Positions 26,175 to 35,198 of a stretch of 64,000 nt of DNA are shown piece by piece. Below the pieces are notes generated by a model. The model did no database searches. It had not been told where the DNA came from and saw only the letters and a program-made list of their open reading frames with translations. Source of the DNA: Rhizobium lentis (GTDB taxonomy: Bacteria; Pseudomonadota; Alphaproteobacteria; Rhizobiales; Rhizobiaceae). The position numbers and the translations under genes were made by a program. Positions within the stretch are counted from its first letter, which is position 1. The number at the start of each line of letters is the position of its first letter. Location: the NCBI RefSeq assembly GCF_017352135.1, contig NZ_CP071454.1, forward strand, positions 3,559,001 to 3,623,000, read 5' to 3'.

Positions 26175-26280
26175 TAGAGCAATTCCAGCAAAAGCGCTCA
26201 GCGGTTTTGCGTCAGGAATTGCGTAAAACTAAAAAGATAGAGCATCTCCGTGGCTCGGAGAAAAGCGAAAATGCTCTATC
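26175..26280. repeat. Composite palindromic intergenic repeat
   Basis: This contains two adjacent palindromes. The first is GCAATTCC (26179-26186) with GGAATTGC (26215-26222), the wording of a dispersed element common in Rhizobiales (AGAGCAATTCC... GGAATTGCGT). The second has a perfect 10-bp stem GATAGAGCAT (26236-26245) / ATGCTCTATC (26271-26280) with a nested CTCCG/CGGAG stem. It ends 40 bases before the prfB start, so it lies in or near the prfB leader. Confidence 0.7.
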
Positions 26281-26320
26281 CCACCAGCACTTGAGAAGAC
26301 CGAGACAGAGAAGCAGGAAA

Positions 26321-27452
26321 ATGCGAGCTGAAATCGAAAACGTGGTCGATGAAACCAAGCAGGCTATCACCCTGCTGAGGAGGCATCTTTGACTGGGACC
26401 AGGCGATAAGACGACTGGACTGGTTGAACAACAAGGCAGAGGATCCGAACCTCTGGAACGATGCGCAGGAAGCCCAGAAGCTGATGCGCGAGCGCCAGCA
26501 GCTCGATGACGGCATCAACGGCGTCCGGCAGCTCGAACAGCAGCTGAACGACAATATCGAGCTCATCGGGCTTGGCGAGGAAGAGGGCGATGAGGACATC
26601 ATTAGGGAAGCCGAGGACTCGCTGAAGGCCTTGAAGGCCGAGGCCGCTCGCCGCCAGGTGGAAGCGATGCTCTCCGGTGAGGCCGACGGCAACGATACCT
26701 ATCTCGAAGTCCATTCCGGCGCCGGCGGCACCGAAAGCCAGGACTGGGCGAACATGCTTTTGCGCATGTACACCCGCTGGGCGGAACGCCAGCGCTTCAA
26801 GGTCGAACTTCTCGAAGTCCATGACGGCGAAGAGGCGGGCATCAAGTCCGCGACGCTGCTCGTCAAGGGCCACAATGCCTATGGCTGGCTGAAGACGGAA
26901 TCGGGCGTGCACCGTCTGGTGCGCATCTCGCCCTATGACAGCAATGCGCGTCGCCATACGTCGTTCTCGTCGATCTGGGTCTATCCCGTCGTCGACGACT
27001 CGATCAACATCGAGATCAACGAAAGCGATTGCCGTATCGATACCTATCGGTCGTCCGGTGCCGGCGGCCAGCACGTCAACACGACGGACTCGGCCGTGCG
27101 CATCACCCATATCCCGACCGGGATCGTGGTTGCCTGCCAGCAGGAACGTTCGCAGCACAAGAACCGTGCCAAAGCCTGGGAAATGCTGCGTGCCCGCATG
27201 TACGAAGCCGAGTTGAAGAAGCGCGAAGAGGCCGCGAACGCCGAAGCCGCTTCCAAGACGGATATCGGCTGGGGTCACCAGATCCGCTCCTACGTGCTGC
27301 AGCCATACCAGTTGGTCAAGGACCTGCGCACCGGCGTCGCCAGTACCGCTCCGGACGACGTGCTTGACGGCGATCTGAACGAATTCATGGAAGCAGCCCT
27401 TGCCCATCGCATCAGCGGCGCCGCCGACGCGGTCGTCGAAGATGTCGACTGA
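26321..27452 (+). CDS. prfB: Peptide chain release factor 2, made by programmed +1 frameshift
   Basis: RF2 ends translation at UGA and UAA. The first 23 codons (26321-26389, [13 protein letters not shown]...) run into TGA at 26390; reading resumes one base later at GAC 26391 and continues to 27452, giving 376 residues. The shift site is classical: AGGAGG (26378-26383), three bases, then CTT TGA C. Low RF2 slows termination at this UGA and favours the shift, so RF2 controls its own level. The GGQ peptidyl-hydrolysis motif is at 248-250. The codon-recognition tripeptide is Ser203-Pro-Tyr205 rather than the E. coli SPF. Confidence 0.95.
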
Positions 27453-27473
27453 CAGGCCGCAATAATCTAAGTC

Positions 27474-27503
27474 AGAAAGCTCCGGAAACGGGGCTTTCTT
27501 TCG
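27474..27503 (+). terminator. Intrinsic terminator of prfB
   Basis: AGAAAGCTCC (27474-27483) pairs with GGGGCTTTCT (27490-27499) with one T-G wobble and a GGAAAC loop; T-rich sequence follows. It lies just beyond prfB and ends next to the convergent hydrolase gene. Confidence 0.8.
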
Positions 27504-27504
27504 T

Positions 27505-28560
27505 TCAGGCTCTCGCGCCGACGTCGGCACTCCGAAACAGCGCCGCCGACAACTCGGCAATCTCGTCATGAACGGCAGCCCGCTCGATGCACGGCGGATC
27601 GGTGAAAAGCTCGGCCGCAAAGGCAAAGCCGAGGCCGGTGCCCTCCGGCACGAAGACATAATGCCCGAGGCCGCCCCCGAAGATTTTCAGCGCGCTGCGC
27701 GTCAACCGTTGATGCAGCCATGAGGAACATTCTTCGGCCGGTGCCGCCTTGTCGGCATCGCCGACAAGGATCAGAGCGGGTGCCTCGACAGTTTTCAGGC
27801 TTTCCTCGTCGAAGCCGAGAACGGAGCGACCCGGCGCGCAGAGGAGCGCCGCCGCGATCCTGTCATCCCGATAGGGTCGCGACATGCGTGACCATGACTG
27901 GCGAAACACACCGCTGGTGCGAAGCAATGAGGGGATATGATCGGCAAGGTCGGGAAATTCCCTTGGGCGGCGCGGACCACCCGGCTTCAGTCGTGACGGT
28001 TCGAACTGCGAGAATTGCGTGACAGCGCCGAGAAGCAGCATGACGCTGTAGGCTCCGGCCGAAAATCCGGCCGCGAATACACGGTCTGCATCGATCCGGC
28101 TTGCAAGATCGCTAAGCCAGTCGCCGCTGCGGTCGAGCATGAAGCTCAGATCCGGCGCCCGCTCCCACAGACAGGCAAAACCTTCTGCGCGATAAGGCTC
28201 ACTGCCGGTATTGCCGTGATGGTCGACGCCGAGCGCTACAAATCCGCGATCGACCAGGCGTCGCGCCAGCCATTCCAGTCCGGCCGCAGATCCGCCCGTG
28301 CCGTGTGATAGAAGGACCAGCGGATAAGGCCTGTTAGACGGGCGGATCGGCGCGTCGCGGGCGACCGCCGCCTTCCGAAACCAGCTTCTTTCCTTGATAT
28401 CGCATTCCCGCGCGTCGTCGGTGGCCGGATACCATAGCGACCAGCGGACAGGCCTCGGGCCGGCTGCGTCCCAGTCCGGCCTTTGCTCGTCATAGAGGAC
28501 GCCTTCGCGAAAGCCGAGTTTGATCTTCGCCGCCTGTGCGGACAGCGTTTCGCCGTTCAA
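27505..28560 (-). CDS. Alpha/beta hydrolase, PAF-acetylhydrolase / dienelactone hydrolase-like
   Basis: This 351-residue protein has an alpha/beta hydrolase core. The strand-loop LVLLSHGTGG (oxyanion region) is near residue 85, the nucleophile elbow GFSAG has Ser167, the probable acid Asp lies in LILVGDADKA, and the catalytic His is in GLGHYVF. No signal peptide is seen, so it is probably a cytoplasmic esterase or lipase-like enzyme; the substrate is unknown. Its ATG overlaps the stop of the upstream secreted-protein gene by four bases. Confidence 0.8.
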   Translation of the reverse strand: MNGETLSAQAAKIKLGFREGVLYDEQRPDWDAAGPRPVRWSLWYPATDDARECDIKERSWFRKAAVARDAPIRPSNRPYPLVLLSHGTGGSAAGLEWLARRLVDRGFVALGVDHHGNTGSEPYRAEGFACLWERAPDLSFMLDRSGDWLSDLASRIDADRVFAAGFSAGAYSVMLLLGAVTQFSQFEPSRLKPGGPRRPREFPDLADHIPSLLRTSGVFRQSWSRMSRPYRDDRIAAALLCAPGRSVLGFDEESLKTVEAPALILVGDADKAAPAEECSSWLHQRLTRSALKIFGGGLGHYVFVPEGTGLGFAFAAELFTDPPCIERAAVHDEIAELSAALFRSADVGARA

Positions 28561-29066
28561 TTGGTCGCTTTCTCGATGGTGATGTCACCGAATTCGTCGA
28601 TCAGCACGGTCCAGCCATCCGGCTCGGCCGCAGGATCGGTCTTTAGATAGATGGTGGCGAAGAGGCCGGGCTGCTTGCTGATGCCGCTCGAATTCTCCGG
28701 GCGGATATCTGTCACGTAAGGCTTCAGGTCGCTGATCTCCTGCAGCTCGATGGTCGAGGCTATCGCCGGGCCGGTCTCGGTCTGGGCGATCTGTTGAAGA
28801 TAGACCTTCGAGGTCCTGTCCGGCTGGCGCACGGCAAAGAGCTTGTAGTAGCCGTGGCGCTCGGTTCCTTGCGGGTCGGAAACGCTCTTGGCAGCGGTGG
28901 GCGCCCGCTCGACAGCCGGTGCGTTTCCGTCGTCCTCCCAGTAGCCGGTGCTGGTCGCGAAAATCACCGACGCCGGCAGGATGGCCTCCTGTGCGGGAGC
29001 GGCGATCGCGGCCGAGTATCCGACGAGAAAAATCGTGGTTATCAACGTCAGTCGTATTGCCATCAT
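28557..29066 (-). CDS. Conserved exported protein of unknown function
   Basis: This 169-residue protein begins with a signal peptide (MMAIRLTLITTIFLVGYSAA, cut near Ala22-Ala23) followed by a polar, mostly beta-like body without cysteines. I do not recognise a family. It lies between nadK (one base away from its stop) and the hydrolase (four-base overlap), so all three are probably one operon and translationally coupled. Confidence 0.65.
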   Translation of the reverse strand: MMAIRLTLITTIFLVGYSAAIAAPAQEAILPASVIFATSTGYWEDDGNAPAVERAPTAAKSVSDPQGTERHGYYKLFAVRQPDRTSKVYLQQIAQTETGPAIASTIELQEISDLKPYVTDIRPENSSGISKQPGLFATIYLKTDPAAEPDGWTVLIDEFGDITIEKATN

Positions 29067-29067
29067 C

Positions 29068-29841
29068 TCAATCCTTGAACTGCTCCGCCAGAATACGGTC
29101 GGACCAGGACCGGTCGGGATCGGAGAGGATGCGCGCTGTCATATGCTCCGACTGGGCGATTCGAACATGCAGCACCGATTTGACTTCCGTATTGTCGGCC
29201 ACCGCATTCACCGGCCGCTTCACCGGCTCGAGCACGTCGATATCGACGGTGACCTTGTTCGGAAGCAAGGCGCCCCTCCAGCGTCGCGGCCTGAAAGCGC
29301 TGACCGGCGTCATGGCGAGCAGTGGCGCTTCTAGCGGCAGGATCGGGCCATGCGCGGAAAGATTATAGGCCGTCGATCCGGCCGGAGTGGCCACCATCAG
29401 CCCGTCGCAGATCAGCTCCTCCAGACGCACGCGCCCGTCGACCACGACCCTTAGATTGGCGGCCTGATAAGACTGGCGGAAAAGATAGACCTCGTTGATG
29501 GCGAGCGCTGTCGAATTGGTGCCGTCGGCATTGGCCGTCGTCATCTTCAAAGGCCGGAAGGCGTTTTCGACGGCGATGCAGATGCGTTCCTGAAGCCGTT
29601 CGGTGCTGTAATCGTTCATCAGGAAGCCGACCGAGCCGCGATTCATGCCATAGACCAGCTTGCCGGAGTTCATGGTGCTATGCAGCGTCTGCAGCATGAA
29701 TCCGTCACCGCCCAGCGCGACGATGACGTCCGCCTGATCCTGCGGCACGTCGCCGTAAATGCGAATCAGCTCTTCGCGTGCTGCGAGCGCCTCCATCGTC
29801 GGCGAAGCGATAAAGGAAAGCGTCTGAAATGAACGGCCCAT
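29068..29841 (-). CDS. nadK: NAD kinase
   Basis: It phosphorylates NAD to NADP, the only de novo route to NADP. The 257-residue protein has the GGDG motif (VIVALGGDGFML, about residue 45), the substrate-binding ALAINEV block and the TPAGSTAYNLSAHGP signature of the family. It is somewhat shorter than the roughly 290 residues of the E. coli enzyme because the N-terminal domain is reduced, as usual in rhizobia. It is the first gene of a three-gene minus-strand unit. Confidence 0.96.
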   Translation of the reverse strand: MGRSFQTLSFIASPTMEALAAREELIRIYGDVPQDQADVIVALGGDGFMLQTLHSTMNSGKLVYGMNRGSVGFLMNDYSTERLQERICIAVENAFRPLKMTTANADGTNSTALAINEVYLFRQSYQAANLRVVVDGRVRLEELICDGLMVATPAGSTAYNLSAHGPILPLEAPLLAMTPVSAFRPRRWRGALLPNKVTVDIDVLEPVKRPVNAVADNTEVKSVLHVRIAQSEHMTARILSDPDRSWSDRILAEQFKD

Positions 29842-29997
29842 GCAATGCCCTTTGTGAAGCTGCTCTAGCTAAAGGATAAATGGCCGCTGCGACAAGGACG
29901 ATTTGCACTGCGAGGCGTTTTGAGGAGGGGCTGGCCTCTCCGCGTCCCACGGATTTTCCTTTACAGGATCGCAGAATCTGTTAGTTGGGCTGCTATT

Positions 29998-30073
<76 letters not shown>

Positions 30074-30281
30074 GCCTACGCTCTGTGAGCTTCGGCTCGG
30101 TGAGCCGAAGAGAGCGGCCAAGCGGAGGCTGTCGCGCCGTAGTTCCGTTGGGAACGAAGGCGGACTGGTTCAGGTAATGATCCGGCGCGTTTTTCTTGAT
30201 GAACCCTGTCTGAAGGACTGCTTCAGCGGCAATTCAGCCGTGGCGGTGCAGTGTTGCCTCATCGTCAATGAGGAAACCGAT

Positions 30282-30608
30282 ATGAAGTTCGGACACATTT
30301 TTCTGACCGCAGCCATTTCCCTTGGCGCGGCCTTTGCTGCCGTTGCGCCGGCCGCCGCCATGCCTGTCGATCGACCTGCGGTATCCCAAAGCGGCATCGT
30401 CCAAGTGCACGACAGCTGGCGGCAGGACCGTTGGCGTGACGACCGTGATTGGCGTGACGATCGTGACTGGCGCGATGGCCGCGATTGGCGCCGGTCGGAC
30501 TGGCGTTATGAACGCCGCCATTGGCGTCCGTGGCGGGCCGAGCGGTGGGAAGAGCGCCGTCAATGGCGCCATCGTGATCGGGAAATTCCCTGGCTCTATC
30601 GCAGCTGA
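30282..30608 (+). CDS. Small secreted Trp/Arg/Asp-repeat protein
   Basis: This 108-residue protein starts at ATG 30282, with GAGGAAAC eight bases upstream; the frame is open further upstream but without signal. A signal peptide covers about residues 1-26 (cut after APAAA). The mature part is built on repeats of WRDDRD: three in-frame 18-base units at 30432-30485, then a shortened unit, then a Trp/Arg/Glu-rich tail ending PWLYRS. It is very basic and aromatic, so it may bind the cell wall, nucleic acid or metal, but that is guesswork. No family is recognised. Confidence 0.7.
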   Translation: MKFGHIFLTAAISLGAAFAAVAPAAAMPVDRPAVSQSGIVQVHDSWRQDRWRDDRDWRDDRDWRDGRDWRRSDWRYERRHWRPWRAERWEERRQWRHRDREIPWLYRS

Positions 30609-30642
30609 GAACAAGCGGCTGCCAGTGCCGGGTGGCCTCGGC

Positions 30643-30780
30643 TCAGTGCGTAACCGGTTCGTCGACACTCGCCTCGATCCTGTCGCCATTGCCCGTCTGC
30701 CCGGCACCGGAAGGTGACAGCACCGCGATGCTGAGCACGGAAGCGACCATGAAGGCGACGACGGCGATCATTATGCGCAT
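30643..30780 (-). CDS. 45-residue single-span membrane protein
   Basis: ATG at 30780 follows GAGGA by ten bases. The product MRIMIAVVAFMVASVLSIAV... has one membrane helix or uncleaved signal (residues 3-22), followed by a short polar tail with Gly, Asp and Glu. Codon use is like neighbouring genes. Its role is unknown; a toxin-like or regulator-like small protein is possible but there is no partner to support it. Confidence 0.5.
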   Translation of the reverse strand: MRIMIAVVAFMVASVLSIAVLSPSGAGQTGNGDRIEASVDEPVTH

Positions 30781-30841
30781 AAGCGTTCAATCCTCGTTCA
30801 GCTGGGATTAACGCGCGATCGCTGTCCGCGTTCCTCTCGGC

Positions 30842-31000
30842 CTATTGCACCGGTCCCGGCGTCGCCGGGCCGGGCGCCGTCGGCGACAGAGGGTCGGGCT
30901 GGTGGACGGGATGCGACGTGTCCACCCATATGATGCTGAGAATGATTCCCACAAACGCCGCGATGAAGAGGATACCGAATATGAGCGGTCGGATGGCCAT
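30842..31000 (-). CDS. 52-residue single-span membrane protein
   Basis: I place the start at ATG 31000 (MAIRPLIFGILFIAAF), preceded by AAGGAG; an upstream extension to 31078 in the same frame lacks such a site. One membrane helix spans about residues 5-25, then comes a Pro-rich tail (DPLSPTAPGPATPGP). It lies 61 bases before the 45-residue gene on the same strand. No family is recognised. Confidence 0.6.
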   Translation of the reverse strand: MAIRPLIFGILFIAAFVGIILSIIWVDTSHPVHQPDPLSPTAPGPATPGPVQ

Positions 31001-31114
31001 GATGGGAATCGCTCCTTCTTGCTTGTGACCGGTCGCTACGATCGATCGCCAGCCGATCATAATGCTCCAGAAGGTCATTCCAAGGCAAAAGTGGATTTCT
31101 CCGGAGAGCCTGGA

Positions 31115-31804
31115 TCAGCGGCGCACGATCGAAAGCGGCTTGCCGCCTTCCTCTTTCGATTTGTCGAAATTGCCGTCGGCGCGCATATCGAAGCTAAGCG
31201 ACGAACCGCCGTCGCCCATCAGCGTCAGCCTGAAGCCATCGATATGCCAGGCCGTAAGCTTCAGTCCGGTGACGGCGGCGGTGCAGTCTCCGGACAGTGA
31301 CAGCGGCGCATTTTCGTCAGCCCCGACATTTCCGTCAAGCGTCACGCCGCAGAGCTTTTCGCCGCCCGGCCTCCGCATCGTCCATGCACCGGCAAGGCTG
31401 CCATAGGTTGGCAGGCGATCGACGCCGTCGGGAGCCGCGATCAGCAGGAGCGGCGCACCGTCTTCCGTCTTCATCGGCGCGCCTTCATTCTCGACGAAAC
31501 GGGCAATCACTTCGCGTACGGCATCGATCAGGATCAGCCCGCCATCGCCGTCGAAATTCCAGGCGGAGGCTTCGGCGAACGCCGGCAGCACCTTGATGCA
31601 GGAATCCTGGCCGGAGAGCGAATAACCGCCGATTGCCATGTCGGTTTCCAACGTCATCCGGCATCCCGCGCGGCCGTCTTCCGGGGCAACGAGATAGGTT
31701 CCGGCTTGCGCTTTCAGCACATCGGGATCGATATCCTGCGCGTATGCCACACCGCAGGCCAGGAGCGCCACTGCAGGAGCTGTCAGCCGGACCATATGGA
31801 TCAT
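31115..31804 (-). CDS. AprI/Inh-family metalloprotease inhibitor-like protein, two domains
   Basis: This 229-residue exported protein starts at ATG 31804, with AAGGGGGA upstream. The N-terminus is a signal peptide ending AYA at residue 22, although LLAC at 14-17 could be a weak lipobox. Two similar domains follow, about 32-122 and 135-229. Each has an AG(T/A)(Y/W) start, a Cys pair (Cys48/Cys69 and Cys152/Cys174), an LSG(Q)D-type turn and an AW segment, as in Inh inhibitors of serralysin-type zinc proteases. Known Inh proteins usually have one such domain. No protease or type I exporter gene is adjacent. Confidence 0.75.
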   Translation of the reverse strand: MIHMVRLTAPAVALLACGVAYAQDIDPDVLKAQAGTYLVAPEDGRAGCRMTLETDMAIGGYSLSGQDSCIKVLPAFAEASAWNFDGDGGLILIDAVREVIARFVENEGAPMKTEDGAPLLLIAAPDGVDRLPTYGSLAGAWTMRRPGGEKLCGVTLDGNVGADENAPLSLSGDCTAAVTGLKLTAWHIDGFRLTLMGDGGSSLSFDMRADGNFDKSKEEGGKPLSIVRR

Positions 31805-31927
31805 GACAATTCCCCCTTTGTCACGGCCGGCCTGAAATGCGTGGCAATTCAGACCCGTTTGCCGCACGCAGCTCTTTATTTTCCGTCTTTTGGCGCAAAG
31901 CCGCTACACGCTTTTGCGCGACATGGC

Positions 31928-32818
31928 CTATGCCTTCAAGTAGAGCCGCGCCGCATAAAGCGCGATCGCCGCTGCATTCGAAACGTTCAGCGATTTGATC
32001 GCGCCGGGCATGTCGAGACGGGCAAGCGCGTTGACGGTCTCGCGCGTCTTCTGCCTGAGCCCCTTGCCCTCGGAACCGAGCACCAGCGCCACCTTGTCGC
32101 CTGAGAAGGTGCCCTCGAGCGGCGCCGGCCCTTCCGAATCGAGGCCGATGGTGGAGAAGCCGAGCTTGTGCAATTCGCCGAGCGCATCGGCGAGGTTGGT
32201 GATCTGTATATAAGGTATCAGCTCCAGAGCGCCGGAGGCGGACTTGGCGAGCACGCCCGACTCGGTCGGGCTATGTCTCTGGGTGGTGATGACGGCCCCG
32301 GCATTGAAGGCGACGGCCGAGCGCATGATCGCGCCGACATTGTGCGGATCGGTGACCTGGTCGAGCACGAGCAGAAGAGGGCTGTCCTTCAGCGCTTCGA
32401 GCCGGCGCACCGGCAGCGGCCGTGTTTCCAGCATGACGCCCTGGTGAATCGCCTCGGGGCCGAGCACCTTGTCGATCTCGTGCGGGGAGACGATTTCGAA
32501 GGGAATGGCGAGCGTCTCGGCGTCGATTTCCAGACGCGCGAGCGCATTCTGCGTCACGAACAGCTTGATCTTCTTGCGCTCTGGATTGTCGAGGGCGGCG
32601 CGTACCGTGTGCAGGCCGTAGAGATATACCTGGTCGGGCGCGAGTGCCGGCGGCTTCCAGTCCTCAGCCCCGCGCTTGCGCTTCTGCGGTTGAGGTGTCG
32701 GGATCTCCCCGCGTTCGCGCTTGGCGTCGCGATGCGCGCGCCTCAGATTGGCGTAGTGCGTATCCTTGGCGGATGGGTCTGTCGCGGCCTTGCCGCCGGA
32801 TTTGTTGTCTTTGCTCAT
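31928..32818 (-). CDS. rlmB: 23S rRNA (guanosine-2'-O-)-methyltransferase RlmB
   Basis: This SpoU-family methyltransferase acts on G2251 of the 23S rRNA P loop. The 296-residue protein has a Lys/Arg-rich N-terminal extension of about 60 residues, a substrate-binding domain (about 65-140) and the SPOUT knot domain. The SPOUT motifs are DPHNVGAIMRSA, LVLGSEGKGL and PGAIKSLNVSNAAAIALY (AdoMet binding and 2'-O methylation). It is divergent from the tRNA-Tyr/tRNA-Gly/tuf1 group. Confidence 0.93.
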   Translation of the reverse strand: MSKDNKSGGKAATDPSAKDTHYANLRRAHRDAKRERGEIPTPQPQKRKRGAEDWKPPALAPDQVYLYGLHTVRAALDNPERKKIKLFVTQNALARLEIDAETLAIPFEIVSPHEIDKVLGPEAIHQGVMLETRPLPVRRLEALKDSPLLLVLDQVTDPHNVGAIMRSAVAFNAGAVITTQRHSPTESGVLAKSASGALELIPYIQITNLADALGELHKLGFSTIGLDSEGPAPLEGTFSGDKVALVLGSEGKGLRQKTRETVNALARLDMPGAIKSLNVSNAAAIALYAARLYLKA

Positions 32819-32921
32819 GCGGCTTTATAGCCACGGCCTTCGCCGCCGCATAGGCTTTCTTTCATGTGCCGGCTTTTCGGCGGCGAATGAAATTTTTCGC
32901 GTTTTTTCCATTGTCATCGTG

Positions 32922-32950
32922 TTGACAGACGGAAATGCTCCGGTCATATA
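32922..32950 (+). promoter_or_regulatory. Promoter of the tRNA-Tyr/tRNA-Gly/tuf1 unit
   Basis: Consensus TTGACA (32922-32927), a 17-base spacer and CATATA (32945-32950) lie 71 bases before tRNA-Tyr. This is the best sigma-70 type match seen in the window, as expected for stable RNA and EF-Tu. Confidence 0.7.
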
Positions 32951-33021
32951 CGCGGCGCAGACGACGGGCGGCAACGCTTCGAAGTCTGACGAACTTGGTC
33001 TTCAAGATCCGGACGAAAACT

Positions 33022-33106
33022 GGAGAGATGCCCGAGTGGTTAAAGGGGACGGACTGTAAATCCGTTGGCTCAGCCTACGTTGGTTCAAATCCAACTCTCT
33101 CCACCA
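33022..33106 (+). tRNA. tRNA-Tyr (anticodon GTA)
   Basis: This class II tRNA has a long variable arm. The acceptor GGAGAGA pairs with TCTCTCC, the anticodon loop CTGTAAA carries GTA, the T-loop is GTTCAAATCC, and an encoded CCA ends it. It is the first gene of the tRNA-Tyr, tRNA-Gly, tuf1 series, an order also known from E. coli tufB. Confidence 0.96.
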
Positions 33107-33130
33107 TTCGTCATCGGATCGGACCAACCC

Positions 33131-33204
33131 GCGGGTATAGCTCAATGGTAGAGCAGCAGCCTTCCAAGCTGAATACGCGGGTTCGATTCCCGCTACCCGC
33201 TCCA
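33131..33204 (+). tRNA. tRNA-Gly (anticodon TCC)
   Basis: The acceptor GCGGGTA pairs with TACCCGC, the anticodon loop CTTCCAA carries TCC, the T-arm is GCGGG TTCGATT CCCGC, and CCA is encoded. It lies 24 bases behind tRNA-Tyr and 311 bases before tuf1, with no terminator obvious between. Confidence 0.96.
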
Positions 33205-33515
33205 GTTTTCCTGACGTCAGTTCATTCTCCGCCGGCGATTGGCCCGCAGGCATCATTTGCGCTGGAAGGTGAGGGCGCCTGAGGTCCGGATTCGCACGAG
33301 CTTGCCTTGGCGCCGCTCGATTTTCGCTGCGATTCCAGCGTTTTTTGAAGCGGTTCCGGCGAATCGCCTTGCAGGCGGCGGATTGTCTCCCATATGCGCT
33401 GTCACGCCAAGATTGGCGTCTGCAATTAAGTCTTGCGCAATTTCGCCGAAAGCCTTAAACGGCGGCACTAAACCGGTTCGCCGGGGCCACCATTTCGTTC
33501 ACAGGAAGCATTCAA
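33205..33515. other. tRNA-Gly to tuf1 spacer
   Basis: These 311 bases contain no supported ORF. They may be the leader of tuf1, co-transcribed with the tRNAs and freed by tRNA processing, or may hold a separate tuf1 promoter; I cannot identify one by eye. Confidence 0.45.
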
Positions 33516-34691
<1,176 letters not shown>

Positions 34692-34718
34692 CTTTCAGGT
34701 TATCCACAATCAGGAAGA

Positions 34719-34745
34719 CCCCGCTGGAAACAGCGGGGTTTTTCG
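34719..34745 (+). terminator. Intrinsic terminator of tuf1
   Basis: CCCCGCTG (34719-34726) pairs perfectly with CAGCGGGG (34731-34738) around a GAAA tetraloop, followed by TTTTTCG and more T. Confidence 0.92.
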
Positions 34746-34891
34746 TTTTTGATGCATTCGAGCCATTTAACAGGTGTTGTAAAAATATCGTTAAATATGC
34801 CCGTCACAGTATTTTGTTCATCTCACGTTCAGAAAGCAGTTGTGATTGGCTCAATTTAGTCCAGACTTCTCCTTGTAAAGAGGAGAGTCGG

Positions 34892-35026
34892 ATGATTCCA
34901 AAGGCCACATTCGTTGCGACGATATTCGCGATGTATGTTTTCACGATGTTTTTCATCGCTGCTATTCCGCAAGAGGTTGTTCAGTCGGCCGGAGTGCAGA
35001 TCAGTGAGGTAAGCGTCGTCAAGTGA
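34892..35026 (+). CDS. 44-residue single-span membrane protein
   Basis: ATG at 34892 has AGAGGAG seven bases upstream. The product MIPKATFVATIFAMYVFTMF... has one hydrophobic helix (about 6-25) and a short polar tail (QISEVSVVK). Upstream 34740-34860 is A+T-rich, as a promoter would be. Function is unknown; it is the third very small membrane protein within 4.3 kb. Confidence 0.6.
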   Translation: MIPKATFVATIFAMYVFTMFFIAAIPQEVVQSAGVQISEVSVVK

Positions 35027-35198
35027 CGACCTTTCCAGTTCATCGCAGGGGGCTGCGGTGATAGGGCAATTCTTGGTCAGGTGCTCCCGGATGGGTGCTC
35101 CTGGCGCGGCGGGGTTAAACCCCTTGCAGGACGCTCGCTTGCTCTTCGCGCGGAAGCGTCTAACTATGCCTCCGATCTCATGACGCGGAGGATATTCC

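Noticed and set aside
26424..27452. prfB as a shorter gene starting at 26424
   Set aside because: It would lack the normal N-terminal part, which is encoded just upstream in the other frame with a textbook frameshift site.
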